Positions 1-5,026 of a stretch of DNA of 5,026 nt are shown here, in pieces; position 1 is the stretch's first letter; each line of letters opens with the position of its first letter. A model generated the notes under the pieces. That model saw only the letters and a program-made list of their open reading frames with translations. It did no database searches and was not told the origin of the DNA. The position numbers were made by a program, and so were the translations under genes. This DNA is from Desulfobacteraceae bacterium (GTDB lineage Bacteria; Desulfobacterota; DSM-4660; Desulfatiglandales; Desulfatiglandaceae): the NCBI GenBank assembly GCA_013203065.1, contig JABMQV010000565.1, positions 1 to 5,026 of the forward strand, given 5' to 3'.

Positions 1-51
1 GATGTTTGGGTTGATCACCTGGGTATCATCCTTTCCCATTTCAACAAATGA
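1..51 (+). CDS. C-terminal tail of an upstream gene (partial), possibly CbiK-type cobaltochelatase
   Basis: Frame 1 is open from the first base and ends at TGA 49-51, encoding the tail DVWVDHLGIILSHFNK. The stop overlaps the next start as ATGA (48-51), the same junction type as cbiA/cbiC further down, which supports a real gene end. The tail is too short to identify by itself. Its pattern of an aromatic residue, Val, a spacer residue, His-Leu and then a hydrophobic helix resembles, from memory, the end of CbiK sirohydrochlorin cobaltochelatases (a conserved C-terminal helix containing FVAHL in Salmonella). Such a gene would fit the corrinoid operon. The gene-end call is fairly firm; the CbiK identity is a low-confidence inference. 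Confidence 0.45.
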   Translation, partial: DVWVDHLGIILSHFNK

Positions 52-1184
52 AACGGGATGAGAAGTCCGGGAAGCAGACATCCTTTATCAATCAAGCGCG
101 AGGGTTGTTTAAGATGACCAAAAAAGAGAGCCAGGCTGGGACGTTCCATTCGGTTCATGGGTCTCTTTCCCTATGGGGTCAGTTGATCCTCTTGGCCCTG
201 TTGCTCGCCGCTGTGATCATTGCCTCAGCCGGTCTCGGGTACATCAAAATACCCTTTATGGACGTTGTCCGGGTCGTTTTATCCAAAATATCCGGCCATG
301 CCGCGCTGCTCGGCGACATGGACAAGCTGTTTCCCGTGGTGGTGGTGGACGTGCGTCTTCCCCGGATTCTCACGGCTGCAATCGTGGGTGCCGGACTGGC
401 CATATCCGGGGTGGTGTTCCAGGGGATACTCCTGAACCCCCTGGCAGATCCCTACACGCTTGGGGTTTCCGCGGGGGCCGCCTTTGGGGCCTCGCTGTCA
501 ATTCTATTCAATATCAGTTTCATGGGGACATGGTCCGTCCCTCTTTTCGCCTTTCTCGGTGCACTGTTTACCCTGTTGTTTGTCATATATCTCTCGGCGT
601 CAAGCGGCGGGCTTTCCTCAAACAATTTGATCCTTTCCGGAATCATTGTCGCGGCCATTTTATCTGCCGGCATCAGTTTCCTCAAATACGTTGCCGATGA
701 ACAGGTATCGGTTATTATTTTCTGGCTCATGGGAAGCTTCGGCTCCAAGACGTGGGCGGACGTTATCCTGGTCTTTATATGCGTTAGTTTTGGATTCGTC
801 GTCTTTATCTATTTTTCAAGAGACTTGAATCTCCTGTCTCTCGGTAATCGGAGCGCCTCTTCCCTCGGTGTCGACACAAAAAGAATGCCCTTAATCCTTT
901 TGGTCACCGCATCGCTGGTTTCAGCTGTCTGCGTTTCTGTATCCGGCATAATCGGTTTTGTAGGGCTGCTCATACCGCACATGATGCGATCATTCACCGG
1001 GCCGGACAATCGAAAATTGATCCCCGTCTCCCTGTTGACCGGGGCGATTTTGCTCCTCTTCGCAGACACGGTCACCCGCGCGATTCTCCCGCATGAAATC
1101 CCCATCGGCGTGATTACGGCACTGATTGGCGGCCCGTTTTTCTGCTATATATTCAGAAAGCGTCAGACGGCAAAGGTGTGGTAG
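48..1184 (+). CDS. FecCD/BtuC-family ABC transporter permease (corrinoid or iron-complex import)
   Basis: Inner-membrane permease of a binding-protein-dependent importer in the FecCD family (BtuC, FhuB, FecCD, HmuU); it should work as a dimer with the ATPase encoded next. The 378-residue protein is strongly hydrophobic, with about ten probable membrane segments beginning near residue 44. Family hallmarks are RLPRILTAAIVGAGLAISG at about 103-121, the NPLADP and GVSAGAAFGA stretch at 130-148, the cytoplasmic GFVGLLIPHMMR coupling segment at 303-314 that contacts the ATPase, and the closing HEIPIGVITALIGGPFF at 349-365. The ATG at 48 overlaps the upstream stop (ATGA) but lacks a clear ribosome site. 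Met23 (ATG 114) follows GAGGG at 100-104 and would give a 356-residue protein closer to the family's usual length of about 330, so the hydrophilic first 40 residues may be partly untranslated. The family is certain. The substrate is inferred from the B12 genes downstream; iron-siderophore or haem transport cannot be excluded. Confidence 0.93.
   Translation: MKRDEKSGKQTSFINQARGLFKMTKKESQAGTFHSVHGSLSLWGQLILLALLLAAVIIASAGLGYIKIPFMDVVRVVLSKISGHAALLGDMDKLFPVVVVDVRLPRILTAAIVGAGLAISGVVFQGILLNPLADPYTLGVSAGAAFGASLSILFNISFMGTWSVPLFAFLGALFTLLFVIYLSASSGGLSSNNLILSGIIVAAILSAGISFLKYVADEQVSVIIFWLMGSFGSKTWADVILVFICVSFGFVVFIYFSRDLNLLSLGNRSASSLGVDTKRMPLILLVTASLVSAVCVSVSGIIGFVGLLIPHMMRSFTGPDNRKLIPVSLLTGAILLLFADTVTRAILPHEIPIGVITALIGGPFFCYIFRKRQTAKVW
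100..104 (+). promoter_or_regulatory. Candidate internal ribosome binding site for an alternative permease start
   Basis: GAGGG lies 9 bases before ATG 114, in frame with the permease. It is a better Shine-Dalgarno match than anything before ATG 48. It would start the protein at MTKKESQ and remove 22 polar residues not typical of the family. Translational coupling through the ATGA overlap could equally serve the ATG at 48, so the choice is open. Confidence 0.35.
1172..1176 (+). promoter_or_regulatory. Ribosome binding site that decides the ATPase start (GTG 1184)
   Basis: AAAGG inside the last codons of the permease lies 7 bases before GTG 1184 but only 1 base before the other in-frame GTG at 1178. 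The spacing favours 1184. There the start shares its first base with the permease stop (TAGTG), a typical coupled junction. Confidence 0.7.
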
Positions 1185-1963
1185 TGGAAAGGATTTTTGA
1201 AATAGAAAGGATTTCTTTTCTCTACAACGGGAAAAAGGTCATTGACGATTTTTCCATAGTGCTGGAACCGGGCATGTCCTATGGTGTTCTGGGTCCCAAC
1301 GGCAGCGGTAAGACCACCTTGGTCGATCTCATCATCAACCACAGACAACCGGTTGAAGGACGAATACGATATAAGGGTGAGCCCTTGTCCAGTTACACAA
1401 GAAAGGCATTGTCCCGGGAAATCGCGCTGGTCCCCCAAAATTTTTATATCAATTTCCCCTTTACAGCCGGAGAAGTGGTCATGATGGGACGTTATCCGCA
1501 TATGCCACGGTTTTCCGCGCCGTCGTACGCAGATACACGGGTTGTTCAGGATATTATGGAAAAGACTGAAACCCTGGCATTTGAAAACCGCTACATTACA
1601 CAGCTGAGTGGTGGCGAAAGACAGCGGGTCATTTTTGCACGGGCCCTGGCCCAGGAAGCACCGGTTCTGGTTCTGGACGAGGCCACTTCGAATCTGGATA
1701 TCAATCATGCCATCAGCCTGATGAAAATGGCGGCCCAGGGTGTGAGACAAGAAAGAAAAACCGTTATCTCGGTGATGCAGGATATGAATCTTGCCGCTGC
1801 CTTTTGTGATTATCTTATTTTTTTACGCCATGGGAAAGTCGTTGCCCACGGTCCGGTCAACGAAATCCTCACCCGTGAAACCCTGTGGGCTGTTTTTGGG
1901 GTCGAAAGCAAAGTCTACTTTGAGCCGTATCTTGAATCTCTACAGGTGATATTTAAGAAATAG
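1184..1963 (+). CDS. ABC transporter ATP-binding protein (BtuD/FepC type) with atypical H-loop
   Basis: Cytoplasmic ATPase that powers the adjacent FecCD-type permease. From GTG 1184 it is 259 residues, the normal length for the family. The order of motifs is complete: Walker A GPNGSGKTT at 37-45, Q-loop Gln85 in LVPQN, signature LSGGE at 141-145, Walker B VLVLDE at 161-166 with catalytic Glu166, and D-loop SNLD at 169-172. The segment after Walker B reads SVMQDMNLAAAFCDYL. Related FepC/FhuC/BtuD proteins usually have His-Asp at this place, so the H-loop histidine is replaced by Gln199 (codon CAG). An upstream in-frame GTG at 1178 is possible but poorly spaced from the AAAGG ribosome site. 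The start overlaps the permease stop by one base and the stop lies two bases before the binding-protein start, so all three are co-translated parts of one transporter. The family is certain; the corrinoid substrate is inferred from context. Confidence 0.94.
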   Translation: MERIFEIERISFLYNGKKVIDDFSIVLEPGMSYGVLGPNGSGKTTLVDLIINHRQPVEGRIRYKGEPLSSYTRKALSREIALVPQNFYINFPFTAGEVVMMGRYPHMPRFSAPSYADTRVVQDIMEKTETLAFENRYITQLSGGERQRVIFARALAQEAPVLVLDEATSNLDINHAISLMKMAAQGVRQERKTVISVMQDMNLAAAFCDYLIFLRHGKVVAHGPVNEILTRETLWAVFGVESKVYFEPYLESLQVIFKK

Positions 1964-1965
1964 CC

Positions 1966-2916
1966 ATGACATTTCTAAACACATTACTAGCCCTTTTCCT
2001 GGTCATGGTCTGCTCCGTCGCCCAGGCGGAAGTCAAACAATCGTCTTTCCGGGCCAACCCTGAAGGTTTTATCGTCGATCAAGCCGGTCGACACATTGAT
2101 GTTCGACTTCCATTTAAGCGGGTTATCTCTCTTTACGGTGGGCATACTGAAAACCTTTTTGCTCTGGGGCTGGATGCTGAAATCATCGGGGTATCGAGAA
2201 ACGAAGTTTACCCCGCCAAGGCCTTGACCAAACCGGTCTTCTCTTATCACGAAGACCCGGAGAAATTTATGGCGGCAAGGCCTGACCTGGTTCTGATCCG
2301 TCCCATGATCGATCGCGGGTATCCCCAGCTTGTGAAGCGTCTGGAGAAGAACTCCATCAGGGTGGCCTCTCTTCAACCTGGAACAATTGATGAAATGTTT
2401 CTTTATTGGGAGATCTTGGGCCGGCTGACGGGAAAACAGGAAAAGGCCGCAGAAATGATTGAACACTTCAAAAAAGAGGTTAAGAAAATTCGATCATTGA
2501 CCGCCCCGATTTTCCCAAAAAAACGGGTCTACTTTGAAGCGATTCACCGTCGAATGAAGACCTTCTCACCGGAGGCCATGGCCATTTTTGTCCTTGAATC
2601 CGCCGGCGGAATCAATGTGGCATGGGATGCCAAGCCGGTGAGAGGCACCAACATCGCTTTCTACGGAAAGGAAAAAATCCTTTCCCATGCAAAGGAAATC
2701 GATGCCTTTATTGCTCAGAAAGGGGCCATGAACCGCCCGACCCTCTCGCTACTGAAAAATGAACCCGGCTTTTCGGCGATCAAAGCGATTAGAGACGATC
2801 AGATTCTCATCATAGACGAAATGATCGTGTCTCGGCCCACTTTGCGACTCCTACAGGGCGTCCGGAAAATCGGACATTTTCTTTATCCCGCACTCATAAA
2901 GGGGGATAACCATTAA
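1966..2916 (+). CDS. Periplasmic substrate-binding protein of the BtuF/FepB class (Peripla_BP_2)
   Basis: The 316-residue protein should capture the substrate in the periplasm and deliver it to the permease. An N-terminal hydrophobic stretch (residues 3-18) ends in AQA at 19-21, a good signal peptidase I site before Glu22. Cys16 lacks a lipobox, so a soluble protein is more likely than a lipoprotein. The mature part follows the class III binding-protein plan: first lobe with RVISLYGGHTENLFALGL at about 52-69 and IIGVSR, then PEKFMAARPDLVLI at 98-111, a long linking helix around 140-175, and a second lobe from KRVYFEA at 186 to the C-terminal helix. No other start is possible, because an in-frame TAA lies at 1954-1956; the ribosome site is weak, suggesting coupling to the ATPase stop two bases upstream. 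The signal peptide has no Lys or Arg at its start, which is unusual. BtuF-like corrinoid binding is inferred from the neighbours; a haem or siderophore ligand is possible. Confidence 0.9.
   Translation: MTFLNTLLALFLVMVCSVAQAEVKQSSFRANPEGFIVDQAGRHIDVRLPFKRVISLYGGHTENLFALGLDAEIIGVSRNEVYPAKALTKPVFSYHEDPEKFMAARPDLVLIRPMIDRGYPQLVKRLEKNSIRVASLQPGTIDEMFLYWEILGRLTGKQEKAAEMIEHFKKEVKKIRSLTAPIFPKKRVYFEAIHRRMKTFSPEAMAIFVLESAGGINVAWDAKPVRGTNIAFYGKEKILSHAKEIDAFIAQKGAMNRPTLSLLKNEPGFSAIKAIRDDQILIIDEMIVSRPTLRLLQGVRKIGHFLYPALIKGDNH
2899..2905 (+). promoter_or_regulatory. Strong ribosome binding site for the ATT start of cbiA
   Basis: AAGGGGG lies within the last codons of the binding-protein gene, 6 bases before ATT 2912. 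It is the clearest purine-rich ribosome site in the window and points to initiation at the ATT. The first in-frame ATG (2975) has only a GGGG run directly against it. Confidence 0.7.
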
Positions 2917-4306
2917 AGGGTTTGTCATAGCAGGGACAAAAAGCGGCAGCGGGAAAACCACGCTCACCCTGGGGATGTTGGCTGCCTTATCACGCCGGAG
3001 ACTCCGGGTGGCCCCCTTTAAGGTGGGACCCGATTTTATCGATCCCGGTCATCATTCAACCGCTGCCCGCGCAACCAGCTACAATCTCGATGGCTGGATG
3101 CTCTCGAAAGATTATAATCTGGAAAGCTTTGCACGGCACACCCAGGGTGTTGACATGGCCGTCATTGAAGGAGTGATGGGTCTGTTTGACGGTTATGACG
3201 GAAGGAGCGAGGCCGGGTCCACCGCCCAGATGGCCAAGTGGCTCGGTCTTCCTGTTCTCCTGGTTGTGGACGCCGGGAGCATGGCGCGAAGTGCTGCGGC
3301 CCTGATACAGGGATTTGAGCGGTTCGACCGGGAATTGAGCTTCGCCGGTGTGGTCTTTAACAACATCGGCAGCAGAGTTCATCTGGACTATCTCATGGAG
3401 GCACTGGCGGTAAATTCCAAAATGCCGTGTATGGGTGGTTTGGTTCGAAATGAAAGCGTCAAGATCCCGGAACGGCATCTTGGATTGGTCACGAGGGAGG
3501 ATCACGGCCTGTCGGTGGATCACATTGAAAAACTGGCGGACCTCATTGAGGAAAATATTGAAGTTGATCGGCTGTTGCAGGGGCTTCCCATTGCCTTGCC
3601 TCGCCCGATGCAATTCGCTGTTCCGTCTCCTGCGAAGGAAAAACAGGTCAAAATCGGCGTGGCCAGGGATCGGGCGTTTTGTTTTTATTATCCTGACAAC
3701 CTTGAAATACTTCAAGGATTTGGCGCTGAATTAACCTTTTTTTCTCCCCTATCGGACCGGGGCCTCCCCGACGATCTGGATGGACTCTATTTCGGCGGAG
3801 GGTACCCGGAGCTTTCTGCGGAGAAATTATCCGCCAATACCGCATTGCGAAAACAGATCCTGGAAAAAAGCAGGCAAGAGATGCCGGTTTACGGAGAATG
3901 CGGGGGGTTCATGTACCTGTGTCGTGAAATGGGTGACAGGGCCGGAAACATTTTCCCCATGGTCGGATGCTTTCCCTTTCGGACCCTGATGTATCCGCGG
4001 TTAAAGTCCCTTGGGTACCGCGAGATTACGCTTTCAAGACCCGCCGTTATCGGCAATGCCGGGCTTTGTGCACGCGGACATGAATTCCATTACAGCGGGA
4101 TTGTGGCCGATCTCGAAAAGATGCAAATGAAAAAAGTGTTTTCCGTATCGGCGAGGACCGGTCTCAGACAAGAAAACACCGGCTACCAGATCAATCAGAC
4201 ATTGGGCAGCTACATACATCTGCATTTTGGGAGCGAGCCTGAGGTGGCCGAGTCCTTTGTGGAAAACTGTCTAACCTATCAGTACAGAAGAAAGGCAGGC
4301 GAATGA
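2912..4306 (+). CDS. cbiA: Cobyrinate a,c-diamide synthase CbiA (ATT start)
   Basis: Cytoplasmic enzyme that amidates the a and c carboxylates of cobyrinic acid with glutamine and ATP. From ATT 2912 it has 464 residues, matching the family (about 460). The N-terminal ATPase domain has the P-loop GTKSGSGKTT at 8-17, KVGPDFIDPGHH at 37-48, YNLDGWML at 57-64 and EGVMGLFDG at about 86-94. The C-terminal class I glutamine amidotransferase domain (GATase_3) begins near 245 and holds YFGGGYPEL, the nucleophile Cys330 in YGECGGFMYL, GHEFHYSG near 389-396, and the histidine motif SYIHLHF at 433-439. The first in-frame ATG (2975) would delete the whole P-loop. The frame is closed by TAA at 2897-2899, leaving ATT 2912, or less likely ATA 2906, as the start. 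The ATT overlaps the binding-protein stop (ATTAA) and has a strong ribosome site. The product is certain; the start is well supported but not proven. Confidence 0.96.
   Translation: MKGFVIAGTKSGSGKTTLTLGMLAALSRRRLRVAPFKVGPDFIDPGHHSTAARATSYNLDGWMLSKDYNLESFARHTQGVDMAVIEGVMGLFDGYDGRSEAGSTAQMAKWLGLPVLLVVDAGSMARSAAALIQGFERFDRELSFAGVVFNNIGSRVHLDYLMEALAVNSKMPCMGGLVRNESVKIPERHLGLVTREDHGLSVDHIEKLADLIEENIEVDRLLQGLPIALPRPMQFAVPSPAKEKQVKIGVARDRAFCFYYPDNLEILQGFGAELTFFSPLSDRGLPDDLDGLYFGGGYPELSAEKLSANTALRKQILEKSRQEMPVYGECGGFMYLCREMGDRAGNIFPMVGCFPFRTLMYPRLKSLGYREITLSRPAVIGNAGLCARGHEFHYSGIVADLEKMQMKKVFSVSARTGLRQENTGYQINQTLGSYIHLHFGSEPEVAESFVENCLTYQYRRKAGE
4291..4295 (+). promoter_or_regulatory. Ribosome binding site of cbiC
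   Basis: AAAGG lies 7 bases before ATG 4303, inside the end of cbiA. It is the same sequence and spacing as the site before the ATPase GTG start. Confidence 0.6.
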
Positions 4307-4920
4307 AACCCGAGGAAATCGAGGCGTTGAGTTTCAAAATCATCGACCGGGAGGCAGGTACACATGGTTTTCCATCCGAGCAATGGCAGGTGGTACGACG
4401 GATGATCCATACTTCTGCAGATTTTGACTATAAGGAGAGTACTCGCTTTCACCCCGATGCCATAAAGGCCGGTTTAGGCGCCATCCGGCATGGAAAACCC
4501 ATTATCACCGATACGAATATGGCAAGGGTGGGTATCCGAAAAACGGAGCTTCAACGATTCGGGGCGGGCGTGAAATGTTATATCAGTGACAACAAGGTAC
4601 ATCAGATCGCCGCTGAAACCGGTGTTACCCGGGCCAAGGCTGCCGTGGACGCGGCAGTGAAAAAGATGTCGGGCGGGATCTATGTGGTGGGGAATGCGCC
4701 CACAGCGCTGCTGCGCCTGATTGAGCTGGTCAAGGAAGAGAAGGCCTCTCCTGCCCTGATTATCGGCCTTCCCGTGGGATTCGTCAATGCTGCAGAGTCC
4801 AAGGAGGCACTGATGGAACTGGACTTGCCTTATGTTTCAAACAGGGGGCGAAAGGGAGGTTCCAATGTGGCGGCCAGTGTCGTTAATGCGCTGGCCATCA
4901 TGGCGGCCGAAGTACCATAA
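4303..4920 (+). CDS. cbiC: Cobalt-precorrin-8 methylmutase CbiC
   Basis: Moves the C11 methyl group to C12 of the corrin ring, turning cobalt-precorrin-8 into cobyrinic acid, the substrate of the CbiA encoded just upstream. The 205-residue protein has the normal family length (about 210) and runs through the whole CbiC/CobH fold: RRMIHTSADFDY at about 32-43, with His36 at the place of the catalytic histidine of CobH, KPIITDTNMARVGI in the first third, CYISD and TRAKAAVDAA in the middle, GIYVVGNAPTALLRL, and the C-terminal GLPVGFVNAAESKEAL and SNRGRKGGSNVAASVVNAL motifs. The start ATG overlaps the cbiA stop as ATGA (4303-4306), so the two consecutive pathway enzymes are probably translationally coupled. 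Assignment as CbiC rather than aerobic CobH rests on the anaerobic-type context; the fold is shared by both. No damage or missing motif is visible. Confidence 0.96.
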   Translation: MKPEEIEALSFKIIDREAGTHGFPSEQWQVVRRMIHTSADFDYKESTRFHPDAIKAGLGAIRHGKPIITDTNMARVGIRKTELQRFGAGVKCYISDNKVHQIAAETGVTRAKAAVDAAVKKMSGGIYVVGNAPTALLRLIELVKEEKASPALIIGLPVGFVNAAESKEALMELDLPYVSNRGRKGGSNVAASVVNALAIMAAEVP

Positions 4921-4928
4921 AGGGTATC

Positions 4929-4952
4929 GGTTCACGGGTTCAAAGGTTCAGG
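4929..4952 (+). repeat. Three tandem 8-base units GGTTCANN
   Basis: GGTTCA occurs at 4929, 4937 and 4945, exactly 8 bases apart, as GGTTCACG, GGTTCAAA and GGTTCAGG. The third copy is also the outer end of the left arm of the inverted repeat that follows. The array starts 8 bases after the cbiC stop. Confidence 0.75.
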
Positions 4953-5026
4953 CCTGCCCGCCCGCCTCGATCTGCCTTGGCTGGAGGGCGGGCCTGAGCG
5001 AGAGCGATGGCGGGCAGGTCTGAACC
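4945..5026. repeat. 82-base extragenic inverted-repeat element downstream of cbiC
   Basis: The left arm GGTTCAGGCCTGCCCGCC (4945-4962) is matched by the reverse complement of 5009-5026 at 17 of 18 positions; the one difference (G4952 and T5019) would be a G-U pair in RNA. Inside, GCCCGCC at 4960-4966 can pair with GGCGGGC at 4987-4993, closing a second hairpin whose loop contains GCCTTGGC. A GAGCGA doublet lies at 4996-5007. The interior is GC-rich and no convincing gene crosses it. It looks like a REP/MITE-like or structured extragenic repeat. It could also stop transcription after cbiC, but no following T-run can be seen because the window ends at the arm. Confidence 0.7.

Noticed and set aside
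1..47. Cobalamin riboswitch upstream of the permease
   Set aside because: The stretch is the coding end of another gene and too short. No B12-box-like motif was seen here or between other genes, which have no intergenic space.
173..700. 175-codon + strand frame inside the permease gene
   Set aside because: An Arg- and Gly-rich out-of-frame reading of a hydrophobic permease gene; no domain is visible.
1163..1750. 195-codon open frame on the minus strand opposite the ATPase gene
   Set aside because: It is antisense to a well-conserved ABC ATPase with complete motifs. The translation shows no recognisable domain.
1999..2016. Possible lipoprotein lipobox at Cys16 of the binding protein
   Set aside because: The residues before Cys (VMV) do not match a lipobox, which needs a small residue at -1. 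A clear AQA signal peptidase I site follows.
3056..3715. 219-codon open frame on the minus strand opposite cbiA
   Set aside because: It lies fully within the conserved cbiA coding region. Its sequence is rich in His, Arg and Gln, as expected of an antisense shadow.
4913..4926. Short hairpin TACC...GGTA around the cbiC stop codon
   Set aside because: The stem is only 4 bases and not followed by a T-run, so it is too weak to call a terminator.
4832..5023. 63-codon open frame covering the end of cbiC and the repeat
   Set aside because: It lies mostly within cbiC in another frame and then runs through the inverted repeat. The composition reflects the repeat, and no family or ribosome site supports it.

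Overview
The window is one strand-coherent stretch of a corrinoid (cobalamin, vitamin B12) operon. All genes are on the + strand and packed end to end with overlaps or gaps of a few bases. Gene content (CbiA and CbiC of the anaerobic cobalt-early pathway next to a BtuCDF/FecCD-type importer), moderate GC and the style of the extragenic repeat at the right end suggest an anaerobic Gram-negative bacterium. A sulfate-reducing Desulfobacterota (Desulfobacterales-like) is my best guess, but this is inference from context and not a taxonomic proof.

Layout. Bases 1-51 are the last 16 codons of an upstream gene, possibly a CbiK-type cobaltochelatase. Its stop overlaps the start of a FecCD/BtuC-family permease (48-1184). 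Next come its ABC ATPase (GTG start at 1184, to 1963) and a periplasmic binding protein with a signal peptide (1966-2916). Then follow cobyrinate a,c-diamide synthase cbiA (2912-4306, using a rare ATT start) and cobalt-precorrin-8 methylmutase cbiC (4303-4920). The last about 100 bases (4921-5026) are non-coding. They hold three tandem GGTTCANN units that run into an 82-base inverted-repeat element whose right arm ends on the last base of the window.

How the genes work together. The permease, ATPase and binding protein form a complete binding-protein-dependent importer of the family that carries corrinoids, haem and ferric siderophores. Its place beside B12 genes makes a corrinoid or a corrin-pathway metal complex the most likely cargo. 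CbiC moves a methyl group from C11 to C12 to make cobyrinic acid, and CbiA then amidates its a and c side chains using glutamine and ATP. The operon therefore couples uptake with the middle steps of corrin ring synthesis.

No riboswitch, promoter, RNA gene, CRISPR array or transposase gene is visible. Regulation presumably sits upstream of the window. The points most worth a second look are the ATT start that restores the P-loop of CbiA, the glutamine in place of the H-loop histidine of the ATPase, and the inverted-repeat element downstream of cbiC. I see no evidence of a wholly new system.
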